Shown piece after piece: positions 1 through 9,095 of a stretch of DNA of 64,000 nucleotides. The notes under the pieces were generated by a model that saw nothing but the letters and a program-made list of their open reading frames with translations, did no database searches and was not told the origin of the DNA. The stretch's first letter is position 1; each line of letters opens with the position of its first letter. Origin of the DNA: Aquabacter sp040755535 (lineage in GTDB: Bacteria > Pseudomonadota > Alphaproteobacteria > Rhizobiales > Xanthobacteraceae); contig JBFMAV010000013.1 of assembly GCA_040755535.1 (NCBI GenBank), positions 1 through 64,000 of the forward strand, read 5' to 3'. The position numbers were made by a program, and so were the translations under genes.

Positions 1-995
1 GTGAGGGCGGTGACGCGCGGCAAGAGCCAGAGCAGGAGCGGCCCGCCGAGAAGGCCCACGGCGGCGCCGGTGGGGATCACGTCCGCCCCGGCCTGCCCGC
101 CCGCCTGGACGAGACTGTCGGCGATGGAAAGCAGCAGCGCGCCGGCCAAGGGGGCGCGCCAGAGAATTTGCGCGGGCGTGCGCGCGCCGAAGGCCCGCGC
201 CAGGGCCGGCGCGGCGAGGCCCACGAAGCCGATGACGCCCACCTGCGCGATGACGCTCGCCGCCAGCCAGACCGCGAGGGCAATGACCGCAAGGCGCAGC
301 CCGGCAATGGCGACGCCGAGGCTGCGGGCGCCCTCGTCATCCAGCGCCAGCAGGGAGAGGGGGCGGGTCAGGGCGATGGCGGCGATCGCGCCGAGCGCGA
401 AGCGGGTGCCGATGACGAGCGCCGCGTCCCAATTCTGCTGGTGCAGCGATCCCGCGCCCCAGATGAAGAGGGAGAGCACATATTCGCCCCGGGCGAGAAT
501 CAGCGCCGTGGCCGCCGCCGCCGCCATCAGGGAGACCGTCATGCCCGCGACCACCACGGACACCGGATCGAGGCGCCGCCGCCAGCTCATGGCGAGCACG
601 AGCGCGACAGTCGCCGCCCCGCCCGCGAATGCCACGCCTTCCCGCGACCAGGCGAGCAAAGCGGGCGCGATGAGCAGGCTTGCGGTGAGGGCCAGTTGGG
701 CGCCGGCCGCGATGCCGAGGGTGGAAGGATCGGCGATGGGGTTGCGCAGCACCCGCTGGAGCAGGGCACCGGACAGGCCAAGCGCCGCCCCGGCCAGCAG
801 CGCGGTGACGATGCGGGGCACCACGCCCTGCCAGAAGAGAGCGTCCTGAAGCGCGCGAACCGTATCCGCATTGCCGGAGAGCGCGGACTGGCGCAGCACC
901 ACCGCAAGGATGAGCAGGCCCGCGAGCGCCATGAGCCCGATCCAGGGCCAGGGATAGGCCCGGCGCGCGGGGGCCGTGAGCAGCAGGTCAGCCAA
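1..995 (-). CDS. fhuB: FecCD-family ferric-siderophore ABC permease (FhuB-like), partial
   Basis: Inner-membrane permease that passes ferric siderophore from the binding protein into the cytoplasm, powered by FhuC. The 331 visible codons run off the left edge and read as one complete FecCD domain, with the conserved stretch QRVLRNPIADPSTLGIAAGA near residue 65 and about nine hydrophobic helices. I chose a TTG start because it overlaps the fhuD stop by 8 bases and has a strong GGGGGAGG ribosome site; no ATG fits. FhuB proteins are double-length (about 660 residues), so the second half should lie outside the window; a single-length FecD-type permease cannot be excluded. It is the last visible gene of the receptor-fhuC-fhuD-fhuB operon. 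Confidence 0.8.
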   Translation of the reverse strand, partial: MADLLLTAPARRAYPWPWIGLMALAGLLILAVVLRQSALSGNADTVRALQDALFWQGVVPRIVTALLAGAALGLSGALLQRVLRNPIADPSTLGIAAGAQLALTASLLIAPALLAWSREGVAFAGGAATVALVLAMSWRRRLDPVSVVVAGMTVSLMAAAAATALILARGEYVLSLFIWGAGSLHQQNWDAALVIGTRFALGAIAAIALTRPLSLLALDDEGARSLGVAIAGLRLAVIALAVWLAASVIAQVGVIGFVGLAAPALARAFGARTPAQILWRAPLAGALLLSIADSLVQAGGQAGADVIPTGAAVGLLGGPLLLWLLPRVTAL

Positions 996-1968
996 GGCCG
1001 TTGCCTCCCCCCGCAAGACGCGCCGCCGTGAGCAGGCGCGCGAAGCGTCCGGCCGTGGGCAGTCCGCCGAATGGGTTCATGGAGCCGAGGGTGAACACCC
1101 GGCCGGCGGTCACGTTGGGCAGCGCCCGCCACAGCGCGCTGCGCGGCAGAACGCGCTGCGCATCGGGCGGCACCGGCGGCAGGATGACGAGGTCCGCCTC
1201 GGGAAACTGCGCCAGCGCCTCAAGGCCCACCGGCGCGGAGGCGGAATAGGAGGTGTCGCGCGTCCACGCATTCTCGATGCCGAGGCGCGCCAGGACCTCG
1301 CCGAACATGCTGTCGCGCCCGAACACGCGGAAATGGCGCGGATCGCCAAGATTGATCACCAAAGCGGGGCGGGCGGGGCGTGTCGCCACCTCCCGCGCGC
1401 AGCGCGCGAGCGTCGCGTCGGTCTGCGCAATCAGCCGCTCCGCCGCGGCCCCGCGCCCCACGGCGGCGGCGAGCCGCCGCGCGGCCTCCTCCGCCCGCGC
1501 ATAGGGGCGCCCGCCGGCTTCATAGATGGAGATGGTCTCGATGGGTGCGATGTCCTTCAGGCGGGCTTCCGCCCAGGCATAGAAGGCGGAATTGAAGATA
1601 AGGTCCGGCCGCGCCAGCTTCAGGGCCTCGAAATTGGGTATGCCGCGCAGCCCGATGTCCACCACGGAGGCCGGAACGGCAGGCTCCACCGCCACCGCGC
1701 GGAACAGCACGAGTTCAGCCGCCGCGACGGGCACGATGTCCATCGCGAGCAAGGTCTCCAGCAAGGCCCAGTCCAAGGTCGCCGCGCGCAGGGGCGTCGC
1801 GCGCAGGGGTGTCGCGGGGCCGGGCGCCTCAGCACCGGGCGCGGCCACAGGTTGGCCCGGACCTTGGTCCGCACCTTGGCTCGCCGCCGGGCTCGGCCGA
1901 CCGAGCGCAAACAGCGCGCCCGCCAGGAGGGCGCCGTTCAGCACGGCGCGGCGCGAAAAGGCGCTCAC
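988..1968 (-). CDS. fhuD: Periplasmic ferric-siderophore binding protein (FhuD-like)
   Basis: Predicted periplasmic solute-binding protein of 326 residues that delivers ferric hydroxamate to FhuBC. The N-terminus FSRRAVLNGALLAGALFALG is a twin-arginine-type signal, and the body reads as a class III binding protein (DIGLRGIPNFEALKLARPDL, then MFGEVLARLGIENAW). The GTG start overlaps the fhuC stop in GTGA, which implies translational coupling. A longer reading from an upstream ATG exists but would bury the signal peptide. After the signal there is a low-complexity linker with a doubled ATPLR unit. The family is sure. The substrate class is inferred from the operon. Confidence 0.85.
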   Translation of the reverse strand: MSAFSRRAVLNGALLAGALFALGRPSPAASQGADQGPGQPVAAPGAEAPGPATPLRATPLRAATLDWALLETLLAMDIVPVAAAELVLFRAVAVEPAVPASVVDIGLRGIPNFEALKLARPDLIFNSAFYAWAEARLKDIAPIETISIYEAGGRPYARAEEAARRLAAAVGRGAAAERLIAQTDATLARCAREVATRPARPALVINLGDPRHFRVFGRDSMFGEVLARLGIENAWTRDTSYSASAPVGLEALAQFPEADLVILPPVPPDAQRVLPRSALWRALPNVTAGRVFTLGSMNPFGGLPTAGRFARLLTAARLAGGGNGLG

Positions 1969-2777
1969 AGCACATATCCCATCGGCGTCCCATGGGTGGG
2001 ATGGGGGATCACGCCCATGGGCACGCCGTAAATGGCTTCCAGGGTCTCGGGCGTCACGATGTCGGCGCACGTCCCCTGCGCCACGAGGCGCCCGCCGCGC
2101 AGCGCCACGAGATCATCGCAGGTGCGGGCCGCGAGATTGATGTCGTGCAGCACCACCACCACCGCCATGGTGCTTCCCGCCGCCGCAAGGTCGCGCACCA
2201 GGGAAAGCACATCCATCTGGTGGGCGATGTCGAGGGCGGAGGTCGGCTCGTCCAGCAGCAGGCACTGCGCCTCCTGCGCCAGCATCACGGCGAGCCAGGC
2301 GCGCTGACGCTCGCCGCCCGAGAGGCTGTCCACCAGGCGGTCGGAGAAGGCCGAGAGGCCGGTGCGGCGCACGGCGTCCTCGACGCAGGCCTGGTCCTGC
2401 GCGCCGAAACGCCCCAGCGCGCCATGCCAGGGATAACGGCCCAGCGCCACCAGTTCGCGCACGCTCAAGCCTTCGGCCGCCGGCGTGAACTGGGGCATAT
2501 AGGCGACCTTGCGCGCGAAGGCCCGGCCGCGCCATTGGGAGAGGGGGCGGCCCTCCAGGCGAACCGTGCCCGCGCGCGGGGCAAGTTGGCCCGCCAGCAC
2601 TTTCAGAAGCGTGCTCTTGCCCGAGCCGTTTGGCCCGATCAGCCCATGCACCCGGCCGCGCTCCAGCGACAGAGTGAGGGGCGCGAGGATGTCGTGGGCG
2701 CCGGCCGAGACGGCCAGCCCCTCGATCTCCCAGAGCGGGGCCTCGGATTGGGCGGCGCGGGCGGTCTGCGTCACCAT
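1965..2777 (-). CDS. fhuC: Ferric-siderophore ABC transporter ATPase (FhuC-like)
   Basis: Cytoplasmic ATPase of 270 residues that energises siderophore import. Visible motifs are Walker A GPNGSGKST near residue 48, the Q-loop in YMPQF, the signature LSGGERQR near 148, Walker B LLLDEPTSALD near 168 and the switch His in VLHDIN. Length is normal for FhuC/FecE. The ATG overlaps the receptor stop in ATGGTGA and its own stop overlaps the fhuD start, so four genes form one tightly coupled operon. Confidence 0.93.
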   Translation of the reverse strand: MVTQTARAAQSEAPLWEIEGLAVSAGAHDILAPLTLSLERGRVHGLIGPNGSGKSTLLKVLAGQLAPRAGTVRLEGRPLSQWRGRAFARKVAYMPQFTPAAEGLSVRELVALGRYPWHGALGRFGAQDQACVEDAVRRTGLSAFSDRLVDSLSGGERQRAWLAVMLAQEAQCLLLDEPTSALDIAHQMDVLSLVRDLAAAGSTMAVVVVLHDINLAARTCDDLVALRGGRLVAQGTCADIVTPETLEAIYGVPMGVIPHPTHGTPMGYVL

Positions 2778-4918
2778 TTGTAGGTGATCTGCGCGATCAC
2801 GGTGCGCCCGTTTCCGTAATAGCAGCCGAAGAAGCCGCAGCTCGCCACATAGGTTTCGTTGGCGAGATTGTTGACGTTGATCTGCGCCTTGAACGGGCCG
2901 CGCTCATAATGCACGGCGGCGTCGAACAGCGTGTTGGCGTCCAGCAGGATGCTGTCGTCGTCCAGCGCATAGCGGTCGCCCACATAGCGCACGCCGCCGC
3001 CGAAGCCGAAGCCGGTCCAGGCGCCGGTCTTGAAGGTATAGTCGAGCCAGAGGTTCGCCATGTTCTCCGGCACGTTGGCGGGCCGGTTCCCGGCATATTG
3101 GCCCTGGGTGATCTCGGCGTTCATAAAGGTGTAGTTGGCGATCAGGTTCAGGCCCTCGGCGAGGCTCGCCGTGGCGGAGAGTTCAAGGCCCTGGACATGG
3201 ACCTCGCCCACCTGGGTCTGGTAGCTGACGCCGCCGATCAGCTCGCTGGAGAGCACATTGCTCTGGCGGATGTCGTAGAGCGCGGCCGTGAAGAAGCCGT
3301 TCCAGCCCACCGGCTGATACTTCACGCCCAATTCATACTGCTCGCCCGTGGAGGGCTGGAAGGGCGCGCCGCCGAGTGCAGTCGGCATGTTGCCGATCAC
3401 CGGCTCGAACGAGGTGGAATAGCTGAAATAGGGCGCGATGCCGTTGTCGAACAGATAGGTGAGGCCGACGCGGCCGGTCAGGGCCTGGTCGTCCTGGTCC
3501 TGCTCGGTGTTGCCGAAATTGGTGAAGGTGGTGCTGTCGGTCCAGGCCCAGTCCTGGCGCAGGCCGACGGTGAGCAGCCATTTGCCGTAGCGGATCTGGT
3601 CCTGCGCATAGATGCCGGTCTGGCTGATATTGCCGTCCACCTGCGAGACGTACCACGGCACGTTGAGGATGGGCTGGTTATAGACCGGCGCCATGATGTT
3701 GATGGACGGCGCATAGCCGAACTGGGTCAGGATGTTGTTCGAGAACTTGCGATAATCGAGGCCGAGCAACAGCGTGTGGCTGAGCCCGCCGGTCTGGAAG
3801 TCACCCTGCAACTGGGTGTCGATGGTGATGGTGTTCTGGTTCTCGTCATTCACGTTGGAGCCGCGATAGGCGATCGCCGGATTGCTCGCGTCCAGGCCGT
3901 TGAAGTAGAGATTCTCATAGTTCCAGTCGAGCATGGTATAGCGCGCGTTCTGGCGCACCTGCCATGTGTCGTTGATCTTGTGCTGGAACTCGTAGCCGAT
4001 GTTGGTGAGCGTCCGGGTGGAATCGTCATAGGACGGATCGCCCAGGAAGGTGTTGGTGGCGAGCAGGTTGGTGAGCGGGCCGACCGTATAGGCTTCCGGC
4101 AGGCCGACCGGCGTTCCCGCCTCGTCGCGCTGGATGCTGGCGAGCACCGTGAAGGAGGTGTCGTCGGCCGGCTTCCAGGTGAAGGTGGGCGCGAAGAAAT
4201 AGCGGTTGTCGTCCACATTATCGGTCTGGGTGCCGCTCTGGCGGGCAAGGCCGGTCAGGCGGTAAGAGAAATCGGTGCCCAGCACGCCGCCAATGTCGAA
4301 GGCGGCGGTGTAGCGGTCGAACGTGCCGATATCGCCCTGCACCTCGCCGAAAGTGGTGAAGGTGGCGCGCTTGCTGATCATGTCGATGAGGCCGCCGGGA
4401 TTGCCCTGGCCATAGAGCACGGAGGCCGGCCCGCGCAGCACGTCGATGCGCTCCAGGCCATATTGCTCGATGGAGACCGAGCCCTGCGTGCGCATCAGCT
4501 TCAGCCCGTTGAGATACTGGCTGTTGGAGGCATCGAAGCCGCGGATGATGGGCGCGTCGAAGCGCGGATCGACGCCGAAGGGCTGGCCGAGCACGCCGGC
4601 GGTGTAATTCAGCGCCTCGCCCACATTCTGCACGGCGCGCGCGTCCATCTGGTCGCGCGTGACCACGGAGATGGACTGGGGCACTTCGAGGATGGGCGTG
4701 TCCGTCTTGGTGCCGGTGAGGGTCTGGTGGGCCACATAGCCCTGGACCGGGCCGGTGGGCGATTCGCGGCTGGTCTCCACCGTGATCTGCTCCAGCGCCA
4801 CGGCATTGGCCTGCTGGGCACGGGCCGCAGCAGGCGCGAAACACAGGACGCCCGCGACGCTGCTCAACAGGACCATGCGAAGTTGCACGCGAGACGTCAT
4901 AGTCATTCTTTTATCCAT
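2771..4918 (-). CDS. TonB-dependent siderophore receptor
   Basis: Outer-membrane gated barrel of 715 residues for a ferric siderophore. It has a signal peptide ending near APAAARAQQ, a plug with the usual landmarks (ILEVPQSISVVTRDQMDARA, RIDVLRGPASVLYGQGNPGG) and a barrel ending in ITYKW, an aromatic final residue as outer-membrane insertion needs. The plug starts directly after the signal, so there is no N-terminal signalling domain and regulation probably does not use an ECF sigma/anti-sigma pair. It heads the fhuCDB operon and diverges from an AraC regulator. The FhuA/FpvA-type family is clear. The siderophore itself cannot be named from sequence. Confidence 0.93.
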   Translation of the reverse strand: MDKRMTMTSRVQLRMVLLSSVAGVLCFAPAAARAQQANAVALEQITVETSRESPTGPVQGYVAHQTLTGTKTDTPILEVPQSISVVTRDQMDARAVQNVGEALNYTAGVLGQPFGVDPRFDAPIIRGFDASNSQYLNGLKLMRTQGSVSIEQYGLERIDVLRGPASVLYGQGNPGGLIDMISKRATFTTFGEVQGDIGTFDRYTAAFDIGGVLGTDFSYRLTGLARQSGTQTDNVDDNRYFFAPTFTWKPADDTSFTVLASIQRDEAGTPVGLPEAYTVGPLTNLLATNTFLGDPSYDDSTRTLTNIGYEFQHKINDTWQVRQNARYTMLDWNYENLYFNGLDASNPAIAYRGSNVNDENQNTITIDTQLQGDFQTGGLSHTLLLGLDYRKFSNNILTQFGYAPSINIMAPVYNQPILNVPWYVSQVDGNISQTGIYAQDQIRYGKWLLTVGLRQDWAWTDSTTFTNFGNTEQDQDDQALTGRVGLTYLFDNGIAPYFSYSTSFEPVIGNMPTALGGAPFQPSTGEQYELGVKYQPVGWNGFFTAALYDIRQSNVLSSELIGGVSYQTQVGEVHVQGLELSATASLAEGLNLIANYTFMNAEITQGQYAGNRPANVPENMANLWLDYTFKTGAWTGFGFGGGVRYVGDRYALDDDSILLDANTLFDAAVHYERGPFKAQINVNNLANETYVASCGFFGCYYGNGRTVIAQITYKW

Positions 4919-4993
4919 GCGCCGAAAAGTTCAGTTAAGAACCATTCAAAAGAGAGAGTTCTGGCCTTATCGCCAGCCTTCGGCGTCTCATAG

Positions 4994-5016
4994 CAATCCG
5001 CATTACGATCGGATTG
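4994..5016. promoter_or_regulatory. Inverted repeat in the receptor/AraC divergent promoter
   Basis: A perfect 7-bp inverted repeat (CAATCCG, 9-bp spacer, CGGATTG) lies in the 267-bp region between the receptor and the araC-type gene, about 75 bp upstream of the receptor start. It is a candidate operator for the AraC protein or an iron regulator. I could not recognise a Fur, Irr or RirA consensus. Confidence 0.3.
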
Positions 5017-5185
5017 TGCGTTCCTCTTGCGCTTTGACCATTTTTGGCCTGATATCGCGGCTGGGTCTCAAGGGAAAGGCGCTAAGGGTCTTTTTCCCTG
5101 CAGATCAAAACAGTTCAAATCTATCGCCGCATCCCCCACAGTTGCATCGCCTGCGGGGGCGGCGGCGTCGGGATCATTTCCGCCC

Positions 5186-6067
5186 ATGACGTTTCAGCCG
5201 CGCATGACCACACACCTGCGAGGCATCACCCTGCTGGATCCGTTGCGCTGGCGCAGCTGGAACGGCGTGGTGGCAGATGTCTGGCGGGTCGCCTGCGAGG
5301 CGGGGGCGGGCGGGGATTATGTCTCGGAGACCGCCCGCCTGTTCGTGATGCTGGAGCGCGAGCGCGGCTTCACCCATCTGCGCCTGGCGTCGGAGGGCCG
5401 GGAGCTTCCCGCGCCCCGCGCTCCGCTCCATATGAGCTATGTGCCGGCCCACATGCCGCTGCGCTCGCGGGTGGAGGAGGGCGGCGACCTGCGCCATCTC
5501 GATCTGCATTTCGACGTTGCGACGCTCGGCGAGCGGCTCGGCGAGGAGATTGATCCCGCCCGCCTCGCCCGGCCTCGCCTCGGCTTCACGGATGCGCGCC
5601 TCCAGGGCCTCGCCGGCCTCATCGCCCAGGAATGCCTCGCCCCGGACGCACGGCATGATCTTTATGGCGACGGGCTGGTGCTGGCGCTGTTCATCGACCT
5701 GATGCAGGTGGGCCGCCGCGCCGCGCCGCGCCGCTCAGCCCTGTCGGAGCGCCAGTTGCGCCGGGTGATCGCCTTCATCGAGGAGAATTGCCTGCGCAAC
5801 ATCCGCCTCCAGGAACTGGCGGCGCTGACCGACCTGTCGCAATCCTATTTCAGCCACGCCTTCAAGGCCGCTACAGGCGTTCCGCCCTATCAGTGGCACA
5901 TGAAGGCGCGTCTGCGCCGCGTCGAGGAGATGCTGGCGGCGGGGGACCTGCCGCTGACCCAGATCGCGGTCGAGGCCGGCTTCGCCGACCAGGCGCACTT
6001 CACCCGCGTCTTCCGCCGCTTCCATGGGCTGACCCCCGCCGCCTGGCGCCGCGCGCGGCGGGGGTGA
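5186..6067 (+). CDS. AraC-family transcriptional regulator of siderophore uptake
   Basis: DNA-binding regulator of 293 residues. The C-terminal 100 residues form the two helix-turn-helix units of AraC/XylS (IRLQELAALTDLSQSYFSHA, then LTQIAVEAGFADQAHFTRVF). The N-terminal 180 residues are a sensor domain without recognisable identity. The frame is open further upstream, but the ATG chosen gives the usual family length. Being divergent from the receptor operon suggests it activates uptake when its siderophore is present, as PchR-type regulators do. That is inference from position. Confidence 0.88.
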   Translation: MTFQPRMTTHLRGITLLDPLRWRSWNGVVADVWRVACEAGAGGDYVSETARLFVMLERERGFTHLRLASEGRELPAPRAPLHMSYVPAHMPLRSRVEEGGDLRHLDLHFDVATLGERLGEEIDPARLARPRLGFTDARLQGLAGLIAQECLAPDARHDLYGDGLVLALFIDLMQVGRRAAPRRSALSERQLRRVIAFIEENCLRNIRLQELAALTDLSQSYFSHAFKAATGVPPYQWHMKARLRRVEEMLAAGDLPLTQIAVEAGFADQAHFTRVFRRFHGLTPAAWRRARRG

Positions 6068-6073
6068 GGGGGC

Positions 6074-9019
6074 TCAGACGAGATATCCCGACCCGTAGGC
6101 GGAGGTGAAGTCGAGCTGGACGATGAGGTCGTTATAGTCCTGGTCGCCGCCGCCATAGAGGTCTTCCCAGCCCCAGGTGTTGAGGCCGTAGTTCCAGAGG
6201 TGGCCGACATATTGGCCGTTCACCTGCTCATTGGCCTGGGCGAAGGCGTAATAGGTCTGGCCGCCGCTGGTGAGCTTCATGGCGATGAGGTCGCCGGCAT
6301 CCACATTCTGGAGCTGCGCCTCGCTCTGAACGCCGAAGCCGGCGCCGGCAATGGCGGTCTGGCCGAGCGTGGTGGCATAGGCGCGGGCCTGGACGGCCGC
6401 CGCATAGCCCGCCTCGCCCGGATCGATGCCGCCGATGGCGCCGCTGAAATCGTCTACCTTGTAGAAGGTGACGCTGCTCTCGTTGGTGCCGCTCTGGCGC
6501 AGGCGCACGATGGCGATCTGGTCGTCCTCGGCATTGACCGTCTCGGCGATGGCGATGGGCCGGGCCACCTGGATGGCGGTGTCCTGGGTGCCGTTCACAT
6601 AGTCCACGAAGCCGAACTGGCTGGTGAGGCTCATCTGCGGCTGGCTCGCCGCAGTGCCGGCAAAGGCGATGTCGACGCTGGTGCCGACGCCGACCTCAGT
6701 CTGGACCAGGGTGCCGTGGGAGAAGCCGTCGAACAGGGTGACGAGCGCGGGATCGAAGTCGGCCTGGACCACCTGCTGGGCGAACTGGTTGGTCCAGGCA
6801 TAGGCGGCGGACTGGACGCCGGAGAAGCTCACCGACTGCGTTCCCAGCTCCAGCGACCAGTCGGTGGCGGCGGCGAGAATGGGCTGGAACAGGAGGCTCT
6901 GGGTGGCGCCGCTGACATTCTGGGTGGCGGACGTGGGATCGCTCGGATTGTCGGGAAAGGCGACCAGAACCTCGGGCTGGTCGGCGAACGACATCTGGGC
7001 ATGGGCGATGGAGGTGAGCGCGCGGGCCAGCAGCGTGCCGTTGGGGGTGCCGAGGCCGGACACAAGGTCATAGCCGGGCGCCGCCTCGAAACCGTAGCCC
7101 GTGGGCGTGATGGCCTGCCCGTTGCTCGTATAGTCGCCGCCCAGCGAGAAGCTGGACGTGTTGTTGCCGAACTGGATGTCGTTGAAGGAGCCGGGCGCGA
7201 TGGCCGAGGCGATATAGAGCAGGTCGTTCATATAGCCGAGCTGCGGCAGGCCCTGGTCGGCGAAGACGGCGTTGATCTGCACCGCCAGAGAAGCCCAGAG
7301 CGGGGTGGCCGCGCTGGTGCCGCCTTCTTCCGTCAGGCCCTCCATGGAGCCGTCGGGCGTCCAGTAGAACAGGTTTCCGCCGGCATTGGCCGATACGTCC
7401 GGCAGGCCGCGACCCTGGCCCGCGCCTGGCGTGTAGGCGGCGGTGGGGGAAAGGCCGTAGTCGAGCTGGTATGAGGGGGTGGGCTGGGTGGTGTCCACGC
7501 CGCCCGAGGACGTGTTGTTCTGTTGGTAGCCGCCCTCGATGATCGTGTTGGCGCTGCCATCCACGTAATATTCGTTCCACACCGCCTCGAGGAAGGTGTC
7601 GGCGTCGGTGGCGTTCTGGGGCAGGGTGGCGAGGCCGCCCTGGACGAGGCGCCAGAGCACTGCCCGGTCGCTCTGCTCGGCGAGTTGGAGCATCCAGGTC
7701 AGAGTGCTGTCCAACTCCGCCTGCTCGGCCGTGGAGATGGAGGTGCCGCCCACCAGCACCGTGTAGGGACTGGTGTAGTTGAATTCCACATTGGTGAGGC
7801 CGTTGCCCTGCTCATTGCCGGACCCGCCGTCGCCGAGCGCGGTGAACACGCTTTGGTTCATCAGGGCAGCGTCGATCATGAGCTGCCAATAGGCGGCATA
7901 GAAGGGCGAGTTGGGGGACGGCGCCTGCAGGTCGCCGAAGGAGCTGGAGAGGACGGCCGGATTGGTCCAGCCAGCCGGCACGCCGTCCGGCGTCTGCCAG
8001 ATGGCGCTCTGATAGGCGGTGAAGGTGCTGGCATCGGCGGCGCCGTTATAGCCGGAGCCCACATAAAGGGCGATGTCGCTGTTGGGGTTGATGGCGCTGA
8101 CCATGCCCACGTCCAGCGAGCGCTCGCCCTCCGCCCCACTGCCATATTCCTGGCCGGAAGCGCCTTGGGTGTAGGCGATGCCGGTCCCGGTAACGCGCAT
8201 GGCCTCGTAGTAGCGCTGCAGATAATATTGGAAATCCTGCGGCGCGTTGGCGAGCAGCGCGGAGCCGATGCCCGGCTCGATCAGGCCGATGGCGCCCGTC
8301 TGGACATCGGTGAAATTCGCCAGCGGGAAATTATAATAGTCGCTGGCGGCCACCTGCGGGTTCTTGGCGGCGTTCTGGAACGTGAAGCCGAGCGCGTTGC
8401 CGATGCTCTGGTTGCCGTCCGGCAATTCCACGGACACGCCCGGCGCCAGATTGTCTGCCGGGGGCACGTTTTCCGTGTCCATCCACAGGCCCACCACGCC
8501 CGCCTCCGTGGGCAGGCTGAGATTGCCGTTCCAGAACAGGAACGCGCCGCTGGCGGAATTGGCGAGATAGAGGTCGGTGCCGAACAGGTCCTTGAAGCCG
8601 GCGGCGTCGAGTTCGACCCAGATGGTGCGGGAGGCGGCGGAGGACACATAGTCCCCGTCCGTGTCGCTGCCGTTCAGGCCCAACACCTTGAAGGTGCGAG
8701 AGGCGGGGTTGTTCCCATCGAGATAGGTGAGCACGTCGTTATATTGGTCGACGTCCGCGCCGTAGACGCTGAAAAGCTCCGCCTTGGTCATGGAGCCGAG
8801 GATCTGCTGGCGCGTCGCCCAGTTGCTGGCGAGCAGGGCGGCCGGGTCCGTGGCGCGGTCCAGGATCAGCGCCACGTTGATCTTCCAGGACGCGTTGGGC
8901 GTGGTGATATCGCCGGACGTCAGGTCCCAGGCTTCCGCCACCGTCGTGACGCTGGGGCTGACCACCCCGTATCCGGTGAAGTCCAGATATGAAGAGTTCG
9001 CGATTTCGGCAACGGCCAT
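6074..9019 (-). CDS. S53-family (sedolisin) serine-carboxyl peptidase with C-terminal DUF4114
   Basis: Very large predicted secreted peptidase of 981 residues. An N-terminal propeptide-like region (about residues 1-190) is followed by an S53 catalytic domain with all signature residues visible: Glu299 and Asp303 in ERSLD, the oxyanion Asp397 in ALGDGGSGN and Ser569 in GGTSAATP. The spacing between Asp397 and Ser569 is about 170 residues, larger than in kumamolisin-type enzymes, so there is an insertion. Residues about 865-975 match DUF4114, ending in WEDLYGGGDQDYNDLIVQL. There is no Sec or Tat signal and the C-terminus is hydrophobic and glycine-rich, which fits type I secretion, though no type I exporter lies in the window. 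A strong GGGGGA site precedes the ATG. Monocistronic. Confidence 0.88.
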   Translation of the reverse strand: MAVAEIANSSYLDFTGYGVVSPSVTTVAEAWDLTSGDITTPNASWKINVALILDRATDPAALLASNWATRQQILGSMTKAELFSVYGADVDQYNDVLTYLDGNNPASRTFKVLGLNGSDTDGDYVSSAASRTIWVELDAAGFKDLFGTDLYLANSASGAFLFWNGNLSLPTEAGVVGLWMDTENVPPADNLAPGVSVELPDGNQSIGNALGFTFQNAAKNPQVAASDYYNFPLANFTDVQTGAIGLIEPGIGSALLANAPQDFQYYLQRYYEAMRVTGTGIAYTQGASGQEYGSGAEGERSLDVGMVSAINPNSDIALYVGSGYNGAADASTFTAYQSAIWQTPDGVPAGWTNPAVLSSSFGDLQAPSPNSPFYAAYWQLMIDAALMNQSVFTALGDGGSGNEQGNGLTNVEFNYTSPYTVLVGGTSISTAEQAELDSTLTWMLQLAEQSDRAVLWRLVQGGLATLPQNATDADTFLEAVWNEYYVDGSANTIIEGGYQQNNTSSGGVDTTQPTPSYQLDYGLSPTAAYTPGAGQGRGLPDVSANAGGNLFYWTPDGSMEGLTEEGGTSAATPLWASLAVQINAVFADQGLPQLGYMNDLLYIASAIAPGSFNDIQFGNNTSSFSLGGDYTSNGQAITPTGYGFEAAPGYDLVSGLGTPNGTLLARALTSIAHAQMSFADQPEVLVAFPDNPSDPTSATQNVSGATQSLLFQPILAAATDWSLELGTQSVSFSGVQSAAYAWTNQFAQQVVQADFDPALVTLFDGFSHGTLVQTEVGVGTSVDIAFAGTAASQPQMSLTSQFGFVDYVNGTQDTAIQVARPIAIAETVNAEDDQIAIVRLRQSGTNESSVTFYKVDDFSGAIGGIDPGEAGYAAAVQARAYATTLGQTAIAGAGFGVQSEAQLQNVDAGDLIAMKLTSGGQTYYAFAQANEQVNGQYVGHLWNYGLNTWGWEDLYGGGDQDYNDLIVQLDFTSAYGSGYLV

Positions 9020-9095
9020 AGGGTCCCCCGTCCCTTTGGAAGCTCAACGGTGCCACCATAAATTGCGGCGCACGGGGGCGACTAATGAATTCTCC

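Noticed and set aside
2909..4993. A 694-codon open frame on the plus strand, antisense to the TonB receptor
   Set aside because: The minus-strand product is an unmistakable receptor. The antisense frame arises from GC-rich third positions and has no recognisable domain.
4919..5185. A Fur, Irr or RirA box in the siderophore promoter
   Set aside because: No stretch matches the consensus sequences well enough to name.
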